From Astrocystis sublimbata (lineage: Eukaryota > Ascomycota > Sordariomycetes > Xylariales > Xylariaceae), in the NCBI GenBank assembly GCA_022453515.1, contig JAJNNY010000014.1, positions 310,001 to 374,000 on the forward strand: 64,000 nt of DNA, written 5' to 3'. This document shows, in pieces, positions 21,383-39,048 of the stretch. The notes beneath the pieces were generated by a model. The model was not told the DNA's origin. It saw only the letters and a program-made list of their open reading frames with translations, and ran no database searches. The first letter of the stretch is position 1; each line of letters opens with the position of its first letter. A program made the position numbers and the translations under genes.

Positions 21383-24300
21383 GGTAACAGTGCTTTGCTT
21401 CGCAGGGAAAGCTCATGCCACCTGGGCAGAGATGCAGCGTCCAACTTAAATTGCTGCCTCGGTTGCCGCAGAGGTGACGCAGCCGGACACCATTGGTGTA
21501 GCACAGGGATCAAGTAGGTATGCGCAGAGGGAAGTCAGCAGGCCGGCCCGATTGCTGTGTGCAAGGCGCGATGGCGATGAAGGGAGCAGGTGGCGATCGA
21601 AGTGGCGATCGAAGCCAGTCAGTCGCGAGCAGCGCGGAAACAACAACGACAGCGGCAGCGGCAGCGGCGTGGAAAGGAGGGGTGTCGAGAGCAGAGGTAG
21701 GTCAATTCGTGCGTGCGCTGGGAATGACGAATGGCGGGTCGAGGGAGGCATTGGCACCTAGCACAAGCAAGTCGAGCGCATGGTTCTCGATTCTCGATTC
21801 GTCTGTCTACCGTGTGCGGGTACACGAGGTCGAAGTTGTGGTTGCAAGTGTGGTGGTACTCGCGGGGAGGGAGAAGAAGGAAGAGATGGGAGGGCGAAGC
21901 AAAGGGGAAGGCGCCAGGACGCGTAGTAGATTCAGACCCAAGTTGTACTAAGTAGGAGGAGTAGTGGTAGTGGGTGGGTAAGTGGTGGTGGGAGCTGGGC
22001 CGCCGACTAGGTGCAAAATTCGCAAGTAGTTGATGTTGATCAGTTTGATTAGGTTCGTTTTATTTAAATCGCCAAGTAGCTACTTACTGCTCTGGTCTAC
22101 ACAGCATTAACTTCATCCTCAGCCTCGACTTGGGCTCTTGACTATTTCCCAGATGCTGTACCACCACCTGCACTGCACTACCACTAAATCTATATACACA
22201 TGTTTAGTACCTACCTATATTTGTTGTTCACCACACCAGCAAGTGTGTTGTCATATTGACCTTGAAGGTAGGCAAGCACCGACATAGTAGTTAAATAATT
22301 GCATTCAAAAAACAGAGCACAGACCGGCCCTTGCTTGCACCTAGGCAACAAAATCAAATGCGGTCATAATAACACCACTACAATTCACATCACCCCACGA
22401 CAGTCAGCTTGATGCTACTACTCGTGCACACTGCATGCGCATCCCACACGGTTAAGTGAGCGCTAAGTTGTCTGGTGCTGTTGTCCTAAGATGGCAAGGT
22501 GGGCTTGTGATTGTGGCTGCAGCCAACTACCCGCCAGATACCTAAGGTTGGCTGGGGAAATGGGTCAAACAACATGTACACAGTTCCGATGCGCATCGCT
22601 CCGCACGGCTCGCTATAATGCAGCATAGCACTAACCTGTATGACTTGCGGGTGCTCCCGAAACTCTTCCTACCTTAACTCCCCATTCCAGCTACTTGGTA
22701 GCACTGGGTACTTCTGCATCCCATCCTAACGGCTCAGCTGAGCACCACCGAAAAAGCAATTGGTATCTATGATTTGCCATCCTTCGAGGGAAATTATCAT
22801 TTAATGCAGCTGGAGCCACCCATGCTTGCGCATGTCAAATACACATCTAGGTTCCTATGCGTGCTTCAAGCCCAAACAACCAGAGTCTTGCCTCGAACGT
22901 TTGCTGTGGCTTTTCGTATTTTGTACAAGGCACGATGCATCTGAGACACACAGTTGCGGTTAGCCTTAAACTCGTGGGTACGGTACAATTCCCAAGCTGC
23001 AGTCGATTGGGCCTGCCGCGTGGCAAAGCTCTGAAACATTTTCTCGAATACGTCAGCTGCTGCATTATACTTACAAGATCGCAAACTTGCGGTGTGCCTA
23101 CTCTATTCGGACTTCCGCTACAGTCTATATGCTTCTCTACGTGTGACTAGGAGATGATTGTTAATTAGTTGGTCTTTGAGTTCAAACAAAAGACCGAGCC
23201 AACTAGATCAGTGAACCCCATCAAGAGTGCATGGGTAAAAATGACGGGATGATTCTATAATCTATCTTGTGGCAGTACTACCTACCACCCAACTAGGTAA
23301 GCAGCGATGTTCCAGAACCCCAAACGAACATCTATTCTACCTTGTATTAACGTCCCCGACCGCAACATGTGAAAATGCAGGTCCGCCACATCCAACATGT
23401 CTACCTACCTATCCTAGGTAGGTAATCACCCAAACACTCCTTTGCTCATCCTCACACTCACACGCCTTGCATGCCCTCGTCAATTAGGTGCAACTAGGAC
23501 ATGGCCGTGGGGGGTGGTTTGTGTTTTTACTCCGTCATGTGTGCATGTATGACTTGGGATACAACCAATGGCACTTCGAGTCTTATCAATTCGCACTCGG
23601 TACAGGGAGGCCTATATGCATGCAAGGTCGTTTGTGTCTTAGTTTGTGACTCACAACTTCACGAGTATTCACGGTAAATAGTACAGGGGATTCATACGTT
23701 CACGCTACCCACTGTACCGTAGGCAAACAAGTAAAATGGTCACTTGGTGTGTGGTTGTTCCAGTTTCCTAGCCGTGCCTACTCGGAAGAAAACCAAGTTG
23801 GCCCCTCAATCACTTCTCAGCGTTGGATACCTGACCAGCAACGTGAATATTGTGAACTGAGGTACCACTTACCTGAGCATAGTTTGGGAATTGATAGGCA
23901 GTGTAACCACTCATCTTTGTTTAGATGTCCGCGGCTAGCCGGCACCAACCCCGCGGGATCCTTCAAGACCCTGGCCCCCTGGTCCTGATTCCCTGGTCAT
24001 ACTCAGGAAATTTCTTTATGTACCACAACTCTCTATTTCGTGTTTGCATTGGACTTCAACCAAGTATGATTGATCACCTTCGGATTCTAAACCTAACGCT
24101 GGATGTTGTTAACTTAGCTGCTTGAATAGAACCTAGGGGCCTCGTTTTTGTATGAACTCATAGTAATTAACATCAGGCGATTTCAACACAGTGGACCAAC
24201 AGAATCACTGAGGTAGCACAAGGTCAACTGTCACCCGGGAAGCAATTAAAAATAACCCTATACTTTTTTAATGCCCTCTACACTAACGCAAATTAATAAG

Positions 24301-24601
24301 ATATATTTATTATTAAGGGTTCATTACAGTGCACGGCATATTTAGGAAACTGCCAGATTATCACGGTTCGCTAGCGGCCTGGTACAGAATAACCTACGAA
24401 CTGCCACTAATTGTGTCTTTGGCCTAGTTCCTAGTTCGAGGTAGTAAAAGGAGAGTTTTCGCCCCTTGTACAATAACAAAAGTCCTTTACCGGACTTCTA
24501 GCAGTGAGAACTGTGACATAGAAGTTTCCCTAAACCAATGATGGAAATATTTCAGAACATTTGTGCCAGAAATACAGCAGGGAATATTCGTTCTCCCACT
24601 T
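21383..24601. other. Gene-poor intergenic region
   Basis: 3.2 kb without a recognisable gene. It contains scattered copies of the short near-palindrome TACCTAGGTAGGTA and variants (for example around 23400-23425) and becomes more A+T-rich toward 24.3 kb. This looks like relaxed accessory sequence. Confidence 0.5.
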
Positions 24602-25504
24602 TCACTGTAGCGATAATGTCTTATTGTGATACCAAAGCGCCGGATTTTTTATCTTCTTTTCTGTGACAACAGGGGTTGTTCGTTGCCTAATTTTCCTGCT
24701 CTCAACTTGGCTTCCGGATGCTTCTATGTCGCCGTTGATGAAAGCACAAGATGCCTCGGAAATCAACCCCAACCTCTTTTTAAGGTCAAAAAGAAGTCGC
24801 CATGGTAGGTAAGTGGCGATTTTCGTTAGGACGTAAGACTGAGAAACCCCCAGGGCGAGCGCATCAGTCGCCGCCTGATGCATGCGCTGGGTATAATACT
24901 CATTGAGAATATATCCATCCTGATTATAACAAGAGCTGACGTAAACTAGTGCACGAACAAATTCTCGGCGCACGGCTTGTTTCCAATGTTCCTCGTGGCT
25001 AGTACTTGATGCTTCTGCTTCAACATCAAGACATTGCGGCCAATGGGTCTTCGAGGCTACATAAGTAGCTGCCTGATCCACATATTTGCTATGAGGTTCC
25101 AATTCGACAAACACGTTTCTCTTATAGAAACCGTTCGAGGCCACTTCCACCTTGTCGAGGAATTCCACATCGCTGTCGGTTATTTCGAAAACAAGGCCTT
25201 CGACAGAATCAGGCTGGGACACAACAATGTTAGCTGTCCCATGCTGATTGATCTGCCACCTGTAACCTCGGAGAGTAGCTTTGCCTTTGAACAGGCTCTT
25301 CGGACAAAGGGCGGAAAATTCTTTGACATTCATTCTGCTGCCATAGGCAAAGTATAGCTTGCGTGTTGCAGCTGTCAGTTGTGAAGCAGCTGTCGGTCGT
25401 GAAGCAGCTGTCGGTCGTGAAACAGCTATCGGTCGTGAAACAGCTGTCGGTCGTGAAGTATGCATAGGCTCCTTGGCCGATGGCATATAGGGACTTAAAC
25501 TCAT
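24602..25504 (-). CDS. Gamma-glutamylcyclotransferase-like protein with N-terminal hexapeptide repeats
   Basis: A single-exon gene of 300 residues from the ATG at 25504. The GGCT-like fold begins at about residue 50 with LYFAYGSRMN, matching the YGSxM/L glycine loop of gamma-glutamylcyclotransferases. It continues with GKATLRGYRWQINQHGTANI, VEGLVFEITDSDVEFLDKVE and GFYKRNVFVEL; the Glu of LDKVE sits where the family has its acidic active-site region. Known members form 5-oxoproline from gamma-glutamyl amino acids or act on glutathione. Residues about 17-45 are an insert of SRPTAV/A repeats coded by an 18-bp tandem repeat. The tail after residue 210 is an extension not typical of the smallest members. 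The substrate is not predictable. Confidence 0.85.
   Translation of the reverse strand: MSLSPYMPSAKEPMHTSRPTAVSRPIAVSRPTAASRPTAASQLTAATRKLYFAYGSRMNVKEFSALCPKSLFKGKATLRGYRWQINQHGTANIVVSQPDSVEGLVFEITDSDVEFLDKVEVASNGFYKRNVFVELEPHSKYVDQAATYVASKTHWPQCLDVEAEASSTSHEEHWKQAVRREFVRALVYVSSCYNQDGYILNEYYTQRMHQAATDALALGVSQSYVLTKIATYLPWRLLFDLKKRLGLISEASCAFINGDIEASGSQVESRKIRQRTTPVVTEKKIKNPALWYHNKTLSLQ
25363..25460 (-). repeat. 18-bp tandem repeat inside the GGCT-like gene
   Basis: About five imperfect copies of an 18-bp unit (core TCGGTCGTGAAGCAGC on the + strand). They encode the hexapeptide SRPTAV/A near the N-terminus of the cyclotransferase-like protein. The length is a multiple of three, so copy-number change keeps the frame. 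Confidence 0.9.
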
Positions 25505-27370
25505 GTTCGATTCTCTGCAAGACAAAACTTTCTCTCAGAAAACTGTAGATGGTGTCACCAGTCTATCCTGATGTCGGTGTAATAGTGGTTGATGGGACGG
25601 TTGATGGGAAAATGGGAGGACATTGGCACGAGGGAGAACCGAAAGAGAAACATATATAATGTGCGCAAGGACTATGACGTCTCCATATACGCAGTACGAA
25701 TACGATGCGAGCAGATTTAAGTTCAAGTATTCGAGGCGGGGTTCACCTCCAACAAGATGCAGCGTCCGAGTTTATCACGGTTATATCTTTGTATCGTGTA
25801 GTAACTTAGGGCTGCTGACCTAAGCTGTGACAGAGGTGGTCCGGAGTTGGCAAACTGCCGGTATCTGCGAACTTGCATCGGGACCGGAAACTATATCCTA
25901 ACATACCTAGTAGTACACAAGGGCCCCTTCACCATGGATAGTAAAGTGATGCTCTCCGAGTAGACAATTAGGCGTTATATATGCCGCGTGGGCAAAAGTT
26001 ACATATCGCTTCGATTTCGCGCTAGCACCGAGAGTTAGGTCAAATGCACATAGCAGATAGGAGAAAATGCGAAAATGATTCTCTTATTGCAGTTGATGCT
26101 TATGGGACCTTTAGCCCCAGGCACAATGAGCCCAATCTACTCTTGCATAGGAAAGGGCTCTGGGAAATGGACGGTCGATTGCGAGACACGATGAGATACG
26201 GTCAAAGATTCACTCATCATTGCAAGAAAACCCACTCTATCATGCTATAAAATCGCACCGGAATAAAGATTTATCCTCCTCTCTGTGTTTTAGCTCAATT
26301 CACCCAAGTCCACGGGCGATGGCGGTTCTCCCTTCACAAATTGCTAGGGTAATTAAAGGGACATATATGATCGGTTCTCACGTCGCGTAATATCTCCCCT
26401 CAAGAACTATAATTCCACTGCATACCATATCAATACTTGCGCTGCTGTAGACCCGTGCGAGGGATTGACACAATGTTCCAGGGCACAAGGACATTGTTCA
26501 ATCTCTTGATGGACCTGAGCGCAAGAGAAGCCAAGGACTGCATATGTTGCGACTTTGAAGAGCGACTGGAGCGGTTGAACCTGGGTCTAATGATGTCTCC
26601 TTTTGGCGTTTCTGTATACCTAGCTTTGTCGTCAACACTGCACCCACGAGTGCAACCTTCAAGCTAAAAATACCAGAAAGTCCTAGGCCATGTAACTATA
26701 AGAGCTATTGTCAGCCACTGGTTGATGGTAAGCTCTTGTATGACGACCTAATGCACCCTTGTTGTGGGGGCTAGGCTGACAGAAAGCAGCTGAAATCTCA
26801 ATGCCTTGTGCTGCTCGATTGTAGGCACACCTTATCCTCGGAGGAGGATTCTCGATGGGGGCTGGAATGTGTCGTACAAGCGAGTAACAAGGCATACTAG
26901 ATCTCTACTTATAGATCTATTGTCGTTGTATGAATCAACCCCACCAGTCCCGTGAAAAATAATTTTATTTCGCTTCTCTGTTGCTGAATGATATAGAACA
27001 CATCTACTCATAAAATTCATAATAAGTCTACGATTAGCCTTATTATTTTGCGAGCTCTGAAATAATGTATTCATCAACTTTTCCTGGTAGAAGAAGCGCA
27101 TCAGCGCAGCATGAACACAATTTATCGGATCACGATGTGGTTCCTCGGTCACCTGAGACCAGACTCCCGGAAAATAATCTTGGTACTCAGATTTCATCTG
27201 CTAAGCTTCCGCTCAGTCTTTATCAACCGCTAACAACAATACCTCTTTAGAGATGCTGGCCAATGACTCGAACTTCATAGTAAGACAGTTCAAATCTGGC
27301 AGAGCACCGTAGCTAATTGCATTAGGAACTCATTTCTGCAGCCAACGAAGCAAATGAGCGAGAAAGAACA
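25505..27370. other. Intergenic region upstream of broken sugar transporter
   Basis: 1.9 kb, A+T-richer than the housekeeping block. Open frames at about 26437-26667 (+) and 26832-27197 (-) show no recognisable domain. The true first exon of the transporter may lie near 27250, but I could not place it. Confidence 0.4.
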
Positions 27371-29445
27371 ATGAGACCCCTTGAGGCTGTCAAAGTGTAC
27401 TATATGGCAATTGCTTGGTCTGTCCTCGCCTCACTCGGAATTGTGATGATAAGCCTTTATAAAACCCTCTTTCCGCAACAAGTTCGGATCTGAGACTAGT
27501 GAAGGATTTCGAGATATCTCCCAAATGTGGCAAAAAGGCATCAATGCAGCTGCTAGTGTTGGAGCTATTATTGGATTTCAGGTTTGTTGTTTCTTTTTAC
27601 TTTAGGGTGAACACTTTGAACGTATATACATCACTTATGCACATGACTAACACTCCACCTATCGTTAGATAGCAAGTCCCATATCCGACCGATTCGGGCA
27701 CCGATGGACGATCATCTCCGTGGCTCTTGCAAGTATGGTATTTTCCTTGATACCAATATTCGCTGAAAGCCTCCCCGTTTTCCTTGTAGGCTATTTTCTC
27801 CAGCAGACCGCACTCGCGATCCACCCTGCGGCCATCGCATATATCTCAGAGATTTGCCCTACGAGTTTGAGACACGTATTAATAGCCTGTTCATTTCTCT
27901 TTTCCGTTATTGGCTCACTTGTGGCAACTGGAGTTGCGACTCCTTTACTAGGCAGACAAGACGAATGGGGGTAAGATTCGTTACCTTCCTGCTCTGACTA
28001 TCCTAATCGTATATTAGTTACCGCAATATTCTCATGACTCAATGGGTGTGGCCCCTTCCAATCGCCGTGGGCATGTATTATGCTCCGGAATCGCCATGGT
28101 GGTGCGTTAAGAAGGGGCGATTAGACAGCGCTAGTGGATCTCTAAAGCGACTGGCACGAAAATCCTCACAGCAGCATATCACCGCAAACCTAGCCTGTTA
28201 GTCTTGATTCTTTGCTTTACTTACTGTGTACCACCCAGATTCTAAGGGGTTACGAGATGCTGATTGATGGCGTGGTCTGACCAGTGATGCTCTATGTTGA
28301 TAGCACAGAAAGGGAAGCATCAAAAGACTCTACATACAGGGATTGTTTTAGAGGCACAAATGGCAGACGAACTGAACTTGCCTGCGTTGCCTGGGTTGCT
28401 GATGCAATCTGCAGCGTGACGTTAGGGGGGCTAACATCATCCTTGTATTCAAAGGCTGCCATTCCCTTCAATACCCAATTTAGTGTCAGTATTGGGGTTA
28501 GTGTCTTTGCTCTGGCATCAACCTTCACTACATGGGTTATCTTGGACAAGATCGGGCGAAAGTCGTTGTTCCTTGGCTGCTTGTGCGCTGCTATGGCTAT
28601 ACTGCTGTAAGTAAAATGTCTAAATCTCTTTGACATAGACCCATTGTTGGCAGTCTCTGGCATCGGACTATATCTAACAACTGGACAGTACTGCTGGGTT
28701 ATTGGGAGTGTCTCGAAATCTGTCGAATTCAGGGGCTATTGTGGCGGGATCACTGCTCATGGTACTATTGGTTGTAGCCAACATCGTCAGTCCTGTGGCA
28801 TACACCATAGTCGCCGAGATTCCTTCGACACGACTCCGCGTCAAGTCCATTGCACTCGCTCGGGGCGCCTATCATATTGTCGACGTTGGCTTTGTTGCAA
28901 CGATCTCGGAAAACCAGCTTGACCCTAGGGGGTGGAACTGGGGATTGAAGTCATGTCTATTCTGGGCTGGCATCAATCTCATCTTTGCGACCTACATCTA
29001 CTTCCGGCTCCGTAAGACTTTCTTATATTGCGTTATAATCCAAGGCAGAGGTTACTAATCAGGGGCTGTAGCTGAAACTAAAGGTCGCACATATGCAGAG
29101 TTGAGTATCTTGTTCAACAATAAGGTTCCTGCACGCAAATTCAAGTCAAGTACATTAGGACCCCTCAAAATTAGCAGCGGAAATGCTCGAGAAGACCTGG
29201 CTATCCGTATCGCCAGTCTCACAATGACATCATATCAATGTCACATCTCCGAGTTCGTGACCCAAAGGCCCATCAAGCATTGGTTGCTGCACCGCGACTT
29301 GGCACATGGTTCCCGAGCTGACGTTGCAGAGCAATATAACACAGCATCTTACATTCCCTTTCGAGGACATGAATCATATTATATCAACGATCTACGTAAA
29401 GTTTTATCTAATAATAGCATACTATTAGAAATGAGGCGAGCCTGA
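27371..29445 (+). pseudogene. MFS sugar transporter (maltose/alpha-glucoside permease type), broken in the first membrane segment
   Basis: Six exons reconstruct well: 27371-27581 (containing the lesion), 27669-27970, 28018-28196, 28285-28606, 28689-29011 and 29072-29445, all with GT-AG ends and consistent phases. Together they show sugar-porter signatures: DRFGHRWTI, YAPESPWWCVKKGRL, YRDCFRGTNGRRTELAC, DKIGRKSLF, VAEIPSTRLRVKSIALARG and PETKGRTYAELSILF. They also show several hydrophobic helices. The first exon opens convincingly (VKVYYMAIAWSVLASLGIVMIS), then loses frame near 27450-27475. The expected loop with the GYD motif is missing, and reading resumes one frame over at KPSFRNKFGSE. In the original frame a stop follows at once. 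Because everything downstream is intact, the break looks recent or could be a sequencing error. The true N-terminus was not found. Confidence 0.7.
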
Positions 29446-30091
29446 TTATCGTGGTGTTCAGTTGGGGGGCATGCTGTGGTGGAGTAGTGGCGGGGGGTAG
29501 TAATTACCACGTTGTCAGGGACTATATGATAACAAACCGTCGCTACCTAGGTAACTAAGAATATTGGCAGACCACCAGGCATATCATCGAGAACCTGCTC
29601 AACAAAACTACCTGATTACTAAATTACAGGGGAAATTTTGGCCGAAGTTCTAGGTGACCACTTATACTTATACGTTTCAATCATACTGCTGCCTTTAAGT
29701 TGAATCTCAACATTAAACCCTGTGTCACAGCCATGTCTAATCCGGCGCGCTTTTAGTCGCTGGTTTAGTTATGGCATATCAATGGCTTCAATTGATGCAA
29801 TCTTGCATATTTGGTTAATTATATCCCTCCAATGACTACCTCAAAGTAAAGTGCCAATGCAACCACTGTGTTCGGCCCCCATTGTAGATGCACAACGTCA
29901 GAATGGAAGGCTGTGCTCTATTCCCACTCCGAATTGTCAGCAAAACTTGAAATATCATATACACGCGTTCGTTCCGCGAACTATGCTCGATATACGGCGG
30001 TGAAATCTAAAAAAATCTTTTTGTCTTGATAAGTTTAAGTGACAGAATACAGCTATCAGAAACGTTTGTGTATCATCTCAGATTTACGACC
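29446..30091. other. Intergenic, no gene seen
   Basis: 646 bp between the transporter remnant and the rhodopsin-domain gene. No recognisable coding content. Confidence 0.5.
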
Positions 30092-31402
30092 ATGGACCCA
30101 AACAAAACCCCCGCCCTCGCGCCGCCTGACGGTGTAGAACCTAGCCTCCAAGACCGTTATCCTATTGAAGGATCGCAGATTGCATTGGCGACCGTAACCT
30201 ACGCACTTTGTGTCGTCGCAGTAGTGGCAAGAACCTACACGCGAGCATATCTTCTCAAGCAATTTGATTTGAGTGACGGCAAGTTTCTAATCACTGATCA
30301 TTGAAGAGCACAGCCTGGATCTAACAAACAAATTACCAACAGTGGCCCTGATTTCAGCATTAGAAAGTTGCCCAATCCTCATGTTCGCGTTCGAGTTTGG
30401 TCTAACCGTTGACAGTAGATGTTCGTTGCGGCTTACATAGCTGTAAATCTGGTTGCATACACGTACGGTCAAGGGCAGCATCAATATGATGTCAGCATTA
30501 CCAACCTCGGTATTGGATTCCTGGCAAGTAGCAGCCGCTTTCAATAATTTAGATCATAGCGTTTCGTCTGCAGTTGCTGACTTTGATACGTGGATGACAG
30601 ATGACTAACTTGCTGGAGATTTTCTATGGACCGGTGATGCTTTTCGCCAAATATGCGATTCTTCGGCAGATCGAGGACATATTCTATAAACATCGACCGA
30701 ATAGAAATGCATCTTGGGCTATCTGGGGCCTGATATGGGCAAATTTTCTTTTTTATCTTGCTTTATTTCTCGCCTACGTTTTCGCCTGCACCCCGCGGAG
30801 CAAGATCTCAGACCGCAGCATTCCAGGATACTGCATTGACACAGATGCTAGTTTCCTTGCCAGGAGTGCTATTAATTTTTTGTCCGATATCACTATCCTT
30901 ATCATTCCCACTGTTGCAGTGTGGCAGCTTCAACTGCCAGCTAAGAAGAAGCTTGGCGCGTCCGTAGTCTTTGCTGTTGGAATACTGTACGTACTACACA
31001 CTCGTCCTTCAACTTTGAATTGGATGAGGGAATGCTGACAGCGTCCCAGTGCTTGTGGTGCCGGTCTTGCACGACTGTATTACACCGTCAGGTTGACCCA
31101 AGTAGTAGATTGCACATGGCATGCGGTGCCAGTTACCTCCTGGGCGTAAGTTTTGAGGGTATTCCATTCAAAGGCATCACTAACACAGTCATTGCTCTCA
31201 CAGCCTTATCGAGTTCACTACGGGTATTTGGGTCCCCTGCTTCCCCCTAATTCCGCGGCTTATTAGTCAACTACGGGCTCGGGATGAACCTAAACACTAT
31301 GAACTACCAGACAGTCGCCTCCACCTCAGAGACGCGTTTTCTCCTCAATCCGCCTTCGGTCCCGGTGATCAAGATAGTGTCACCCACCTGACTCAAGCTT
31401 GA
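30092..31402 (+). pseudogene. Fungal rhodopsin-domain integral membrane protein (PF20684 type), damaged or unusually spliced
   Basis: A seven-helix membrane protein of the fungal family once seen near secondary-metabolite clusters; biochemical role unknown. Exons that fit are 30092-30278, 30343-30366, 30419-30523, 30601-30986, 31050-31145 and 31204-31402. Hallmarks are ARTYTRAYLLKQFDLSD, YTYGQGQHQYDV, IFYGPVMLFAKYAILR, FACTPRS followed by GYCID, LARLYYTVRLTQVVDCTW and the closing helix EFTTGIWVPCFPLIPRL before a polar tail. Two introns (30279-30342 and 30524-30600) need GC-AG ends, each with GCAAGT. At 30366/30419 the only GT-AG intron with a good branch site leaves the reading frame wrong by one. 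The gene is therefore either decayed or annotated imperfectly by me. The first and last thirds are clean. Confidence 0.6.
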
Positions 31403-33936
<2,534 letters not shown>

Positions 33937-34700
33937 GGGGTGAATTCGCCGCACAAATTGCTAGGGCGCGTGAGCTGGTTATGGCGAACGCCGACCAGAG
34001 CAGAGCAGAGGGGATGTAATGTATGTGGAAAAGCTTCGCATAGAAAGACTTGAAGGGTTGAAGGATTGAAGACGGGAGGTGTCGGTCGTGGGATATCGGC
34101 GTTGTATTACGTTGCGTGCGTACCGGCTGGCGTTTAATGGTTTTTTTGAAAAAAGAAGAACGAAACGGCCAGGAATTACATCTGTCTTATCTTACCCAGT
34201 CTGCGATGGCCAAAGGTATAGGCCTGGCAAATTGTATTTCCGACTAGAGCGAGTCCTACGATTGTAATAACAGTAGAGAAATACGGGGTGAGTTTGCCAT
34301 CAATCACATGCCCATTTGCTATCAAACGTGACATTTTCCTAGACATCTTCTCCTGCGCCGTTGGATTCGAAGACTGATTCTGGAAAAGTTCACGGGGGAC
34401 AATTGCACTCTTCATCTGAGCAGGGCGGGACATCCATCAAATCATTCTTCACGGACAAAGGCAGTCGAATTGAGGAGCAATACTTGTTTTCTATTCCATT
34501 ATTTATCAATATATTGACAGTGCGTTTTGTGACGCGATTCAAGACCCATGGGATCCCCAAGCCACCCTGAGTAAGTGTGACAGGCCTTATTGGCTTTTCT
34601 CTATATGCTCATCGCAGTGATGAGAAAAGTTCCTCAAAAGTGTTTCCGTGGCGTTCATGACGTCCACATTTGCATCTTCATTGTTTTAAAGTTTAGATGT
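33937..34700. other. Convergent 3' spacer between RVB2 and GAPDH
   Basis: 764 bp between convergent stops, presumably both 3' untranslated regions. No gene seen. Confidence 0.5.

Positions 34701-39048
<4,348 letters not shown>

Noticed and set aside
25363..25460. A CRISPR-like array
   Set aside because: The units are contiguous 18-bp coding repeats without spacers, in a eukaryotic gene.
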